This document shows positions 1 through 7,839 of a stretch of 39,880 nucleotides of DNA, piece by piece. How positions within the stretch are numbered: position 1 is the first letter of the stretch; every line of letters begins with the position of its first letter. Source of the stretch: Pseudomonadota bacterium (GTDB taxonomy: Bacteria; Pseudomonadota; Alphaproteobacteria; Rhizobiales; Hyphomicrobiaceae). The notes under the pieces are model-generated. The model saw nothing but the letters and a program-made list of their open reading frames with translations. It had not been told where the DNA came from and searched no databases. The stretch spans positions 1 through 39,880 of the forward strand of contig JAEYPL010000170.1 of NCBI GenBank assembly GCA_023410905.1. Direction: 5' to 3'. Made by a program: the position numbers and the translations under genes.

Positions 1-2
1 CC

Positions 3-1034
3 TCACCGCTTGCGCATCGGTTTACTCGGCCTGTTGGGTTCGGCTTGCTCGAACTGATTGGGATTGAGCCCGATGATCTCGAATGAGCGCAGCATGTGCG
101 CGGGAAGCGGTGCCGTCACGTCGATCTGCGGTCGGCCCACGCGCGGATGAGGAAGCACGAGACGGCGCGCATGGAGATGCAACTTCGTCTCCAGCGCTTC
201 CATGATCTGCGTGATTCCGCCCTCGTATTTGTTGTCGCCGATAATGGGATGGCCGATCATGGCCATGTGCGCGCGGAGCTGATGCTGGCGGCCGGTGACG
301 GGTTTCAATGAAACCCAGGCCGCGCGATTGGCGACGCGATCGATCACCGAATAGTGCGTCGTCGCGTGCATGGCCGCATCCTGCTCGCCGGCTTCTGCTT
401 TGCGCACACGATCGCCCTCAGGACCGGAAGCTTTGACGAGCGCGGCTTCGATCTTGCCCTGGCGAGGGACGGGCACACCTTTGACGAGGGCCCAGTAGGT
501 TTTTGCGGCGGCGCGCGTCTGGAATGTGCGCCCGAGCTTCGCAGCGATGTCGCGCTTCTTCGCGATCAGCAACGCGCCGGTGGTGTCTCGGTCGAGGCGG
601 TGCACGAGGCGTGGGCGATAGCCCAAGCGATCGGCCATGCCGGCGAGAATGCCGTCGATGTGGCGGCGTGTGCCCGTGCCACCCTGCACGGCAATGCCGA
701 AGGGTTTGTTGAGCACGAGAATGTCGTCGTCTTCGAAAAGAATGCAGCTCTCGATGAGATCGCGATCGGCCTTGCCGGCGGGCGGCGTGCTCTTCTCCTC
801 GCTGGCTGCTTTCTTCGCGGGCTGGCGTACGACGTGCGGTACGCGGATCTCGGCGCCGGCTTCGAGCCGCGCATTCGCTTCGACGCGGCGGCTGTCGACG
901 CGCACTTGTCCCGTGCGGAGGAGCTTCTGCAGGTAGACGTGACCGACGTCGGGAAAGTGCACGCGGAACCAGCGGTCGAGGCGCATGCCGGCCTCGTCGC
1001 GCGCGACCTTGATCGTTTCGACAGGCGCGGTCAT
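3..1034 (-). CDS. RluA/RluC-family 23S rRNA pseudouridine synthase
   Basis: A 343-residue pseudouridine synthase that isomerises uridines in structured RNA, most likely 23S rRNA in the large ribosomal subunit. An N-terminal S4-type RNA-binding segment lies at about residues 15-70, followed by a short Lys/Glu-rich linker and the RluA catalytic domain. The family motif HRLDRDT is at residues 145-151, so the catalytic aspartate is D148; GRQHQLRAH near residue 250 is also typical. Length and domain order fit the RluC/RluD branch, but which uridines are modified cannot be read from sequence. The start codon overlaps the stop of the upstream crcB in an ATGA, so the two genes are probably translationally coupled. 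The stop codon is three bases from the window edge. Confidence 0.9.
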   Translation of the reverse strand: MTAPVETIKVARDEAGMRLDRWFRVHFPDVGHVYLQKLLRTGQVRVDSRRVEANARLEAGAEIRVPHVVRQPAKKAASEEKSTPPAGKADRDLIESCILFEDDDILVLNKPFGIAVQGGTGTRRHIDGILAGMADRLGYRPRLVHRLDRDTTGALLIAKKRDIAAKLGRTFQTRAAAKTYWALVKGVPVPRQGKIEAALVKASGPEGDRVRKAEAGEQDAAMHATTHYSVIDRVANRAAWVSLKPVTGRQHQLRAHMAMIGHPIIGDNKYEGGITQIMEALETKLHLHARRLVLPHPRVGRPQIDVTAPLPAHMLRSFEIIGLNPNQFEQAEPNRPSKPMRKR

Positions 1035-1411
1035 CGCAAACCTCGGACGAGAGCCATGCCCAGCACCAGCGCGGCAACGGAAAGAATGACGGAGAACGCA
1101 ACGTACAGGACCAGGGCTGTTTGCTGGCCGCGCTCATAGAGAAGCCACGTATCGAGCGAGAAGGCGGAGAAGGTCGTGAAGCCGCCGAGGATGCCGGTAG
1201 CCAGGAAGATCCTCCATGCGGCGCCGGACGGGCCGCTGAGAGTTATCAGGAGCTCGAAAACGACCCCCATGAACAGGGAGCCGACGATGTTGACCATGAA
1301 CGTCGCCCACGGAAATCCTGGGCCGAGCCAGGCCAGCATGCCGACGTTGACGAGATGGCGGGCGCCGGCGCCGAGCGCGCCGCCGACCGCGGCGAGCAGC
1401 AGGTGCTGCAT
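1031..1411 (-). CDS. crcB: Fluoride ion channel CrcB/Fluc
   Basis: A 126-residue inner-membrane protein of the Fluc family, which exports fluoride passively as an antiparallel dimer. Four hydrophobic segments are visible. Family hallmarks are the early GGALGAGAR stretch (residues 10-18), N41 in the second helix, and the GGFTTFSAFS loop (residues 76-85) carrying the phenylalanines and threonines that line the pore. It is a single-gene, homodimer-type version of normal length. It lies directly upstream of the pseudouridine synthase with a four-base overlap. I looked for a fluoride riboswitch before it and did not see one. Confidence 0.95.
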   Translation of the reverse strand: MQHLLLAAVGGALGAGARHLVNVGMLAWLGPGFPWATFMVNIVGSLFMGVVFELLITLSGPSGAAWRIFLATGILGGFTTFSAFSLDTWLLYERGQQTALVLYVAFSVILSVAALVLGMALVRGLR

Positions 1412-1531
1412 GGCGGGCTAGCCCTCATTTTCAGTGTTTCAACACCCTCTTAGCGTGTTCGCGCGGGGATGTCGCGGGGCTGCTGGGGGCGGCGGCGGTA
1501 GGCATAAGCCGAACCCGCCCTTTTCCTTAAC

Positions 1532-1560
1532 TTGACTTCGGACTGCCCCCCGGGGAATGT
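1532..1560 (+). promoter_or_regulatory. Possible accA promoter
   Basis: TTGACT (1532-1537) and GAATGT (1555-1560) are separated by 17 bases, about 70 bases ahead of accA. The -35 is good and the -10 is weak, so this is only a candidate. Confidence 0.25.
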
Positions 1561-1626
1561 CCCGCCAAATCATAGGTGCACGGTCGCATTTGGCGCCGTG
1601 GACCGCCTGAGGATGTTGCCGAGGCC

Positions 1627-2580
1627 ATGGCCACATATCTGGACTTCGAGAAACCGATCGCCGAGCTGGAGAGCCGGGTCGCGGAACTGCGCGCGCTGAC
1701 CCAGGACGACGATAGCACCGCGATCGGCGACGAGATCAGCAAGCTCGAGGGCCGTGCGGCCCAGCTCCTGGCCGAGACTTACGGCGGGCTCAATCCGTGG
1801 CAGAAGACCACGGTCGCGCGCCATCCCGACCGCCCGCACTGCCTCGATTACATCGAGCAGCTCATCGAGAGCTTTACGCCGCTCGCCGGCGATCGCTACT
1901 TCTCGGAGGACGCTGCCATCATGGGCGGCATCGGGAAGTTCCGCGGGCGCTCCGTGATGGTGATCGGGCACGAGAAGGGCCACGACACCGAGACGCGCAT
2001 CAAGCACAACTTCGGCATGGCGCGCCCCGAGGGCTATCGCAAGGCCGTGCGCCTCATGGACATGGCCGAGCGTTTCGCGCTGCCGGTCGTCTCGCTCGTC
2101 GATACGGCGGGTGCCTATCCGGGCGTCGGCGCCGAGGAGCGCGGACAAGCCGAGGCCATTGCGCGCTCGACGGATCGCTGTCTTTCGCTCGGTGTGCCCA
2201 TGATCGCCCTCGTGATCGGCGAAGGTGGCTCGGGCGGCGCTATTGCCATTGCGAGCGCCAATCGCATTCTCATGCTTGAGCACGCCGTCTACACCGTGGC
2301 GTCACCAGAGGCTGCGGCCTCGATCCTGTGGCGCGACTCGACGCGCGCTGTCGACGCCGCGACGAGCATGAAGATCACGGCGCAGGACCTGCACGAGCTC
2401 GGTGTGATCGATGAGATCGTTGCCGAGCCCGTCGGCGGCGCGCATCGCGACAAGGAGGGTGCCGTGCGCCGTGCCGGCGATGCCATCGCCAAGGCACTCG
2501 CCGCCTTCGACAAGATGTCGCCGGACGAGGTGCGCAAGCAGCGCCACGAGCGGTTTCTCAACATCGGGCGCTCGCTGTAG
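1627..2580 (+). CDS. accA: Acetyl-CoA carboxylase carboxyltransferase subunit alpha
   Basis: A 317-residue alpha subunit of the acetyl-CoA carboxylase carboxyltransferase. With AccD it moves the carboxyl group from carboxybiotin to acetyl-CoA, making malonyl-CoA for fatty acid synthesis in the cytoplasm. The N-terminus YLDFEKPIAELE is the usual AccA opening, and GEGGSGGAIAIASANR (around residue 200) is the crotonase-fold oxyanion/CoA region. The start at 1627 was chosen because it places this opening at residue 4 and gives the family length; an upstream in-frame ATG at 1576 would add a non-conserved extension. TGAGGA lies 13 bases ahead and GAGG immediately before the start. accD is not in the window. 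A hairpin repeat follows the gene. Confidence 0.97.
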   Translation: MATYLDFEKPIAELESRVAELRALTQDDDSTAIGDEISKLEGRAAQLLAETYGGLNPWQKTTVARHPDRPHCLDYIEQLIESFTPLAGDRYFSEDAAIMGGIGKFRGRSVMVIGHEKGHDTETRIKHNFGMARPEGYRKAVRLMDMAERFALPVVSLVDTAGAYPGVGAEERGQAEAIARSTDRCLSLGVPMIALVIGEGGSGGAIAIASANRILMLEHAVYTVASPEAAASILWRDSTRAVDAATSMKITAQDLHELGVIDEIVAEPVGGAHRDKEGAVRRAGDAIAKALAAFDKMSPDEVRKQRHERFLNIGRSL

Positions 2581-2585
2581 TTCGA

Positions 2586-2657
2586 GCCTTCGGCGCGACG
2601 GGGCTTTCGCCCCTGACCCCAACCGGGAGGGACACCCTCCCGGACCCACCCGCTTTT
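2586..2657. repeat. Dispersed hairpin repeat, family B copy 1 (probable bidirectional terminator)
   Basis: The element opens with GCCTTCGGCGCGAC, then a GGGGC/GCCCC hairpin with a TTTC loop (2600-2613), then a perfect 9-bp stem CCGGGAGGG/CCCTCCCGG (2623-2643) with a three-base loop, and ends CGCTTTT. Related elements occur at 31616-31706 and 34981-35057. It lies between the convergent ends of accA and the DUF1801 gene, and its last T's overlap that gene's stop codon, so it may terminate both transcripts. Confidence 0.7.
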
Positions 2658-3075
2658 ATGATTTTGCCGCTTTGCTGCGGGCTTTCGAGGCATTCAAGGC
2701 CACCGCGGCGCGGATGAGCGCCTTGAAGGCCGTTTCATTCAGCTTGTCGCCCTCATGAAGGTCGATGGCCCGGCGCACATTGCCATCAAGGCTCGCATTG
2801 AAAAGGCGCGAAGGATCATCGAGCGATGCGCCCTTGGCGAAGGTCAGTTTCACGGCCGCCTTGTACGTTTCGCCGGTGCAGATGATGCCATCGTGTTCCC
2901 ACACCGGAACGCCGCGCCACTTCCACGTCTCGACGACCTTGGGATCGGCCTGCTTGATGAGCTTGCGCACATGCGCGAGCATCGCGCCGCGCCAGTCACC
3001 AAGTTCATCGATGCGCGCGTCGATGAGCTGTGAGGGGGTGGCGTCTGCTTGCTTTTCGCTCGGGCGGCTTTTCAT
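2656..3075 (-). CDS. DUF1801 domain protein
   Basis: A 139-residue small soluble protein. The core from about residue 20 to 125 matches my recollection of the DUF1801/YdhG fold, with WKWRGVPVWEHDGIICTGETYKA central to it and the closing block on the rule LNETAFKALIRAAV. No enzymatic activity is established for this family. The start at 3075 has a clear ribosome-binding site GGAGGT six bases ahead; a GTG at 3099 would add eight residues but overlaps the stop of the upstream gene and lacks a site. The neighbour upstream encodes a second DUF1801 protein, so the pair looks like an old, diverged duplication. The C-terminus is Lys/Ser/Ala-rich. Confidence 0.8.
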   Translation of the reverse strand: MKSRPSEKQADATPSQLIDARIDELGDWRGAMLAHVRKLIKQADPKVVETWKWRGVPVWEHDGIICTGETYKAAVKLTFAKGASLDDPSRLFNASLDGNVRRAIDLHEGDKLNETAFKALIRAAVALNASKARSKAAKS

Positions 3076-3099
3076 GACGCGACCTCCATCTGTCCACAC

Positions 3100-3564
3100 T
3101 CACATCTTCTCGCCCGGCAGCTTACTCGCCTGCTTTACCCAGGCGATGAACTGCGCTTCGTCGAGTACGTCATCCTCGTGGACGTCGAGATAGCGCACGT
3201 CCTTCTGCTTCGATGTGCCGGGCGGCATGGGGTCGAGCAACACGCCGCGAAAGAACGCGACTTTGATGTAGCGCGCGAAGCAGTGGAAGCTCATGAACCA
3301 GTGCTTGTCGTCCATCCCATAGAAGGGTGAGTTCCATTTGACGGCCTTCTGTGCCTTGGGGACGACGCGCACGATGAGCGCGTCGAGGCGACGTGCGAGA
3401 TCCTGCTTCCAGCCCGGAATCGCGGCGATATAGGCCTGCACGGGAGCATCACCGTAGCCTTTCGCGATCCGCGGGTTATCGCCCGAGAGGAGTTTCGGCT
3501 TCGCGGATTTCTTTGCGGCTGGCGTCTTTGGTTTGGCCGCCGTCTTGGATGGCTTGTCGGCCAT
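3100..3564 (-). CDS. DUF1801 domain protein with Lys/Ala-rich N-terminus
   Basis: A 154-residue protein with a Lys/Ala/Pro-rich, probably disordered first 25 residues and a DUF1801 domain after it (KWNSPFYGMDDKHWFMSF, residues 75-92, then ARYIKVAFFRG). Aromatic residues are well conserved in this family, but the function is unknown. The start at 3564 has GAGG ten bases ahead; an ATG nine bases upstream has the same GAGG only one base away, so I preferred the shorter form. It begins 32 bases after the aldolase-like gene and is probably on the same transcript, followed directly by a second DUF1801 gene. Confidence 0.8.
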   Translation of the reverse strand: MADKPSKTAAKPKTPAAKKSAKPKLLSGDNPRIAKGYGDAPVQAYIAAIPGWKQDLARRLDALIVRVVPKAQKAVKWNSPFYGMDDKHWFMSFHCFARYIKVAFFRGVLLDPMPPGTSKQKDVRYLDVHEDDVLDEAQFIAWVKQASKLPGEKM

Positions 3565-3596
3565 GATGTTCATGCCTCGTGTAGAGCGGCCGCGAC

Positions 3597-4736
3597 TTAG
3601 AACACCGCCCCGCGCGCAGCGACTGGCCACACGCTTTCGACGACCGGCGATGCGCTCTCCATGCCGCGAATGCCGACGTACCAGTCGTGCAGGTTCACGG
3701 TCGGATCGCAGTGACCGGGAATGAGGCGCACTTTGTCGCCGAGGCCGGGGCGCGTATTGGCCTGCGCCAGATTGAGGTTGCCGTGCTCATCGGAAGGGCG
3801 CTCGTAGACGGCACCGGCAAAGCCGACCGGCTCGGGCGGGCCTGACTCGAACGTAAAGCTCTTGAGACCGGCATCGACGACCGCGCGATCCGACTGCGTC
3901 ATGCTCATGACCGTCGCGTAGACGAAAAGCGCGTGCTCGAACGTGTCGTAGGGTCCGCCGTCGGCGCGCTTGTTGCGGGCATAATCGGCATCCATGAAGA
4001 TGTACGAGCCGGCCTGCAGCTCATTGTAGACGCCGCTGGCTGCTTCGAGTTCGAACGTTCCCGTACCGGCGCCGCCGACGATATCGCAGGAGAGGCCGGC
4101 CGCTTTCAGGGCCTTCACCGTCGCAGCGCTGCGTGCGATGGCCTCGTCAATGGCTGTGCGGCGTTCTTCGATCGTTCGGAAGTGCTGCGCGCGTCCCTGA
4201 TAGGCTTGCAGGCCCGCGAAACGCAGATGCTTTTCGCGCGCGATCGACTGCGCGAGTGCGACCGCCGGTTCGCCGGGATCGACGCCGCAGCGGCTCGCGC
4301 CGACATTGATCTCGACGAGCACATCGACACGCGCGCCCTGGCGCTCTGCGGCGGCTGCCATGGATGAAACGCCGAGTGGATTGTCGACACAGCCGATGAC
4401 GCGGGCCTGGCGCGAGAGGGCAGCGAGCCGATCGAGCTTGCGGGCGCCGATCACTTCGTTCGAGACGAGCACGTCCTGCACACCACCCTCGACCATCACG
4501 GCCGCTTCCGAGACTTTCTGGCAGCACAAACCCACGGCACCGAGTGCGATCTGCTTCTGGCCGATGATCGGCGACTTGTGCGTCTTCGCGTGCGGGCGCA
4601 GGCGCACGCCGGCCTTCGCGACCGCATCGGCCATGCGTTTGAGATTGCGCTCGAAGGCATCGAGATCGATCAGCAGAGCCGGAGTGTCCACCTCGGAGAG
4701 CGGCATTCCCGGCATGGCCGGCGGCAGAGTCGGCAT
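3597..4736 (-). CDS. DSD1-family PLP enzyme (D-threonine/3-hydroxyaspartate aldolase-like)
   Basis: A 379-residue fold-type III PLP enzyme related to D-threonine aldolase, 3-hydroxy-D-aspartate aldolase and D-serine dehydratase. The N-terminal alanine-racemase barrel carries RPHAKTHK at residues 47-54, with K51 the expected PLP lysine. The C-terminal beta domain has GHCDPT with H342 and D344 in the position of the divalent-metal ligands of this family. These features support cleavage or dehydration of a beta-hydroxy D-amino acid; the exact substrate is not readable. The full beta-hydroxyaspartate cycle genes are not nearby. AGGAG lies about nine bases before the start. The HAD protein gene ends 35 bases upstream, suggesting cotranscription. 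Confidence 0.85.
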   Translation of the reverse strand: MPTLPPAMPGMPLSEVDTPALLIDLDAFERNLKRMADAVAKAGVRLRPHAKTHKSPIIGQKQIALGAVGLCCQKVSEAAVMVEGGVQDVLVSNEVIGARKLDRLAALSRQARVIGCVDNPLGVSSMAAAAERQGARVDVLVEINVGASRCGVDPGEPAVALAQSIAREKHLRFAGLQAYQGRAQHFRTIEERRTAIDEAIARSAATVKALKAAGLSCDIVGGAGTGTFELEAASGVYNELQAGSYIFMDADYARNKRADGGPYDTFEHALFVYATVMSMTQSDRAVVDAGLKSFTFESGPPEPVGFAGAVYERPSDEHGNLNLAQANTRPGLGDKVRLIPGHCDPTVNLHDWYVGIRGMESASPVVESVWPVAARGAVF

Positions 4737-4771
4737 TCGAGTGTGCTCCTGCTTGGATCTGTGATCGGCGC

Positions 4772-5515
4772 TTAGGCTTGCGGTGCGAGTGTAGCCGCGA
4801 GTTCGGCGAAATTCGCGACGATCAGGTCAGGCTGATGGGGTGACTGGCCGAAGGGCCGCTTGCGCCGATCGACGAACACAGAGCGGAAGCCGTGCGCCTT
4901 GCCGCCGATGCAGTCGAAGGCATGGTTGGCGACGAAGATGATACTGGAGCGCTCGATCTCGGGCCACTCGGCATGGATGATGTCTTCCGCCGCGGCATAG
5001 GTCGCGAAGTGCGGCTTGAAGTAGCCGGCCTCCTGCACGGAAATGAACCGGTCGAAGGGAAAGCCGATGTGCGGGCGCGCGTTCTCCAGCATGTCGCGAT
5101 CGCCATTCGAGAGAATGACGAGCTTGTAGCGCGTCTTGAGTTGGTTGAGGGCGGCGATCACATCGGGAAAGGGCTTCAACTGCTCAATCTGTGAGACGAG
5201 CCACGTCACGTCGTCCTGCGTGTGCGCGATGCCGCAGCGGTCCATGACCTGCGACACGGCGCGATGGCCGATCTGGCGGTAGGGCGTGTGCCCGCGATCG
5301 AGCAGCGCATCGATCATGCTGTCCTCGAAGTGCGTGCGCCGCCACCACGTCACGAAGCTCGAGGGATTGCCCTCCCAGCCCTTCTTCTTAAGGAACGGCG
5401 TTACTGCTGTCGTGAGCCCCGACTGCATGTCGACGACCGTGCCATAGAGGTCGAAGACGAGCGCCCGCGTCTCGCGCCGCAGGATCTCTTCGGTCGTCGC
5501 CATCGTGGCTGCCAT
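4772..5515 (-). CDS. HAD-superfamily hydrolase, haloacid dehalogenase type II-like
   Basis: A 247-residue HAD hydrolase. Motif I is FDLYGTVVD with nucleophile D22; the Tyr two residues after it is typical of the L-2-haloacid dehalogenase branch. Motif II is LSNGD, followed by the GYFKPH lysine region, and the late ANHAFDCIGGKAHG stretch corresponds to the SxNxxD loop. The family hydrolyses carbon-halogen or phosphoester bonds; without the full active-site set compared I call only the family. GGAG is nine bases before the chosen start; an ATG at 5503 is an alternative. It heads the minus-strand cassette with the aldolase-like enzyme and diverges from the DJ-1/PfpI gene. Confidence 0.85.
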   Translation of the reverse strand: MAATMATTEEILRRETRALVFDLYGTVVDMQSGLTTAVTPFLKKKGWEGNPSSFVTWWRRTHFEDSMIDALLDRGHTPYRQIGHRAVSQVMDRCGIAHTQDDVTWLVSQIEQLKPFPDVIAALNQLKTRYKLVILSNGDRDMLENARPHIGFPFDRFISVQEAGYFKPHFATYAAAEDIIHAEWPEIERSSIIFVANHAFDCIGGKAHGFRSVFVDRRKRPFGQSPHQPDLIVANFAELAATLAPQA

Positions 5516-5602
5516 GGGACTTGCTCCATTCTGCTTGTTCGTGGTTGTGTTCGGGCGCGCGGATTGTTGCCCCCACGTGCCGCCAGATCAAGGACCGTGA
5601 CC

Positions 5603-6286
5603 ATGCCCTTTCGCATTGGCCTCCTGCTATTCCCGGACATCACCCAGCTCGATATGACCGGCCCCTACGAGGTCTTCACGAAGTTTCCGGAGGCCGAAGT
5701 GCGGCTGATCTGGAAGACGCTGGAGCCGGTCAAAGCGGGTGGTGGCATGCGGATCGTGCCCGATACGACCTTTGCGGATTGTCCGCAGCTCGATCTCATT
5801 TGCGTGCCGGGCGGGGCGGGAATGAACCCGCTCATGGAAGATGCCGAAACACTCGCATTCCTGCGCAAGCAGGCGCCGGGCGCGCGGTACGTGACGAGCG
5901 TATGCACGGGCGCGCTGGTGCTTGGCGCGGCGGGCCTGCTCAAGGGCAAGCGGGCGACGACACACTGGATGAGCCACGAGTTGCTTTCGGCATTCGGTGC
6001 GACGCCGGTTGCGGAGCGCGTGGTCGTCGATGGCAATGTCATTACGGGTGGCGGGGTGACTGCCGGCATCGATTTCGCGCTGCGCGTTGCGGCCGAGGCT
6101 TTCAGCGAGGATCTGGCGAAGGCCATTCAACTCGGCATCGAGTACGATCCGCATCCGCCGTTCAATGCGGGCTCGCCTGAAGGCGCTGGCCCGGTAGTGA
6201 CGGAGCGCGCGCGGGCGTCGGCGGCCAAGCGTCAGGCGGAGCGCGCCGCTATTGCCGCGCGGGCAGCGGCTAAGCTCGCCAGCTGA
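5603..6286 (+). CDS. DJ-1/PfpI family protein, isonitrile hydratase-like
   Basis: A 227-residue DJ-1/PfpI-superfamily protein resembling isonitrile hydratase (InhA type), which converts isonitriles to N-substituted formamides. The nucleophile elbow is SVCTGALVLGAAGLL with C101, and the N-terminal LDMTGPYEVF holds the acidic and threonine residues (D17, T19, E23) typical of this branch. ATTHW follows, as in AraC-linked and stand-alone relatives. No DNA-binding domain is fused, arguing against a GATase1-AraC regulator. The last 30 residues are Ala/Arg-rich and likely a helical tail. AAGGA about eight bases ahead supports the start. It diverges from the HAD gene with 87 bases between starts. Confidence 0.85.
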   Translation: MPFRIGLLLFPDITQLDMTGPYEVFTKFPEAEVRLIWKTLEPVKAGGGMRIVPDTTFADCPQLDLICVPGGAGMNPLMEDAETLAFLRKQAPGARYVTSVCTGALVLGAAGLLKGKRATTHWMSHELLSAFGATPVAERVVVDGNVITGGGVTAGIDFALRVAAEAFSEDLAKAIQLGIEYDPHPPFNAGSPEGAGPVVTERARASAAKRQAERAAIAARAAAKLAS

Positions 6287-6296
6287 GCCAGCCCGT

Positions 6297-6683
6297 TCAG
6301 AAGGCCTCCTGCCATGCCTTGTAGGCGGGGTAGGTCAGCAGTGCCGCCGCTGCCAGCCAAATGAGCATGGAGACGACCGTGCTCGTGCTTCGCCGGAGCA
6401 GGCGCTCATACAGCGCTGCCGGCAGCCCCGAGACAATGAAGGTCAGCAGCGAGAGCATCACGCCGGTCGTATAGTAGAAGCCCATGGGCGTGCCGAGCGG
6501 TGTGCCGCGCAGGAAGGGCGTCAGCAAGAACAGCAATGGATCGAAGGCCGGTGACGACCATCGTCCTTCAGAAAGCCACTGCCAGTTTGCCAGCCAGTTC
6601 CCGTTGAAAACCGCGAGGAAGATGACGCCCGCGAGCAGCACGAGACGCATGAAGGTGAATTGCGGCGCGTCGTTTGCGTGCAT
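6297..6683 (-). CDS. Small integral membrane protein, unknown function
   Basis: A 128-residue protein with a short polar N-terminus and about three strongly hydrophobic segments (roughly residues 12-28, 68-88 and 102-120). I do not recognise a domain with a defined activity. Its start lies four bases after the stop of the upstream membrane protein gene, and GGAG falls inside the end of that gene eight bases ahead, so the two are almost certainly translated from one transcript and may form a complex. It ends ten bases from the convergent DJ-1/PfpI gene. Confidence 0.75.
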   Translation of the reverse strand: MHANDAPQFTFMRLVLLAGVIFLAVFNGNWLANWQWLSEGRWSSPAFDPLLFLLTPFLRGTPLGTPMGFYYTTGVMLSLLTFIVSGLPAALYERLLRRSTSTVVSMLIWLAAAALLTYPAYKAWQEAF

Positions 6684-6686
6684 CGT

Positions 6687-7004
6687 TCAGGCTCCGATGC
6701 TCGGGCGAATGCCGGCCAGCGAGACGCCCCAGTACAGCAGCACACGAAGCGCCGCGAGCCACACCACGGCGAACACGGGGATGGTCCCGTTGGGAACAAT
6801 ACGCGGCGTGATAAAGCGCACCGTCCGCAGCACGGGGTTCAAGATGCCGTGGAAGACGCGCAGGAACGCGCCCTGTGCGTGCTGCGTCCAGCCGAAGGCG
6901 AGCATGAGGACGTAATAGGTCGCCATCAGATACATGAGCGCGGCGAGGATCAGGTTCGGCACATGGAAGTACCAGTGCTGGAGCAGGGCGGCAGTGCTTG
7001 GCAT
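6687..7004 (-). CDS. Small membrane protein, YggT-like
   Basis: A 105-residue membrane protein with two long hydrophobic segments (about residues 16-38 and 73-95) separated by an amphipathic loop LNPVLRTVRFITPRIVPNG. That arrangement of an Arg/Pro-rich loop followed by a hydrophobic helix is reminiscent of the YggT family, but this is a loose resemblance. GGAG is four bases before the start. The downstream gene begins almost immediately, so the two form a small membrane-protein operon. It diverges from mobA with about 185 bases between them. Confidence 0.6.
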   Translation of the reverse strand: MPSTAALLQHWYFHVPNLILAALMYLMATYYVLMLAFGWTQHAQGAFLRVFHGILNPVLRTVRFITPRIVPNGTIPVFAVVWLAALRVLLYWGVSLAGIRPSIGA

Positions 7005-7188
7005 GGGGCTCCGTCCGATCCTCGAAGGGCGGCGCGATCATGGAAGGCGCGCCACTCTCGGGGAAGAGGGCGGCAGGCGCAAGGCGGTGTACGGTCGACA
7101 CCTGTGGCGTAAATGCTTCTTTACCCTCGATGGGACATAAGTTCCGCTGCGGCTATGGGCCGGGTATCGGCGCTGGTAGAGTGCGTAG

Positions 7189-7839
7189 ATGAGCGGCACA
7201 ACTCGTGAAGGCATAGTGGGCGTCGTGCTCGCTGGCGGGCGCTCGCTGCGCATGGGCGGGCGCGAAAAGGCATTTCTCGACCTTGCCGGGCAGCCCATGC
7301 TGGCGCACGTGCTCGCGCGCTTTGTCCCGCAGGTCGCACGTGTCGCCATCAATGCCAACGGCGATCCGGCGCGCTTTGCGGCTTTTGCTCTCCCTGTGAT
7401 CGCGGATGAAACGCCGGATTATCCCGGACCGCTGGCCGGAATTCTGGCCGCCCTGCGCTGGGCTGGCGACACCCGGGCGAGCCATGTTGCCACTGTCGCG
7501 AGCGATGCGCCGTTCATCCCTTTGGATCTCGTCGCGCGATTGCTCAGCGCTCAGGGGGCTGGCGACCGGATCGTGGTCGCGCGATCGGACGGTCAGTCGC
7601 ACCCCGTTGCCGCATTGTGGCCGCTCGGCATCACTGATGATCTCTCGCGTGCCCTGGCGACGGGTGAGCGCCGGGTGCAGCGTTGGGTTGAGATGCAAGG
7701 GGCGCGCACGGTAGATTTTTCGCTTTTCGAGCTGGATGGCCGTACGGTCGACCCGTTCATGAATGTGAATTCGCCCGCAGATCTGGCCGAGGCAGATAAG
7801 CTGATGCAACTCCTGAAGCCGCGCGGAATTCACGCATGA
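7189..7839 (+). CDS. mobA: Molybdenum cofactor guanylyltransferase
   Basis: A 216-residue nucleotidyltransferase that joins GMP to molybdopterin to give the MGD form of the molybdenum cofactor in the cytoplasm. The glycine-rich loop LAGGRSLRMGGREK (residues 14-27, K27 conserved), PGPLAGI near residue 83 and the metal-binding SDAPF near residue 106 are all diagnostic. The N-terminus fits the family, although no strong ribosome-binding site precedes the start. The stop overlaps the start of the next gene in ATGATG, so the pseudo-subtilisin is translationally coupled to it. No molybdoenzyme gene is in the window. Confidence 0.93.
   Translation: MSGTTREGIVGVVLAGGRSLRMGGREKAFLDLAGQPMLAHVLARFVPQVARVAINANGDPARFAAFALPVIADETPDYPGPLAGILAALRWAGDTRASHVATVASDAPFIPLDLVARLLSAQGAGDRIVVARSDGQSHPVAALWPLGITDDLSRALATGERRVQRWVEMQGARTVDFSLFELDGRTVDPFMNVNSPADLAEADKLMQLLKPRGIHA

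Noticed and set aside
354..1139. Long plus-strand frame opposite the pseudouridine synthase and crcB
   Set aside because: Antisense to two clearly conserved genes, Ala/Arg-rich, no domain; open because of GC-rich codons.
1412..1576. Fluoride riboswitch before crcB
   Set aside because: The GGNGAUGG opening and GCUGAUGACUCC-type close are not present on the minus strand.
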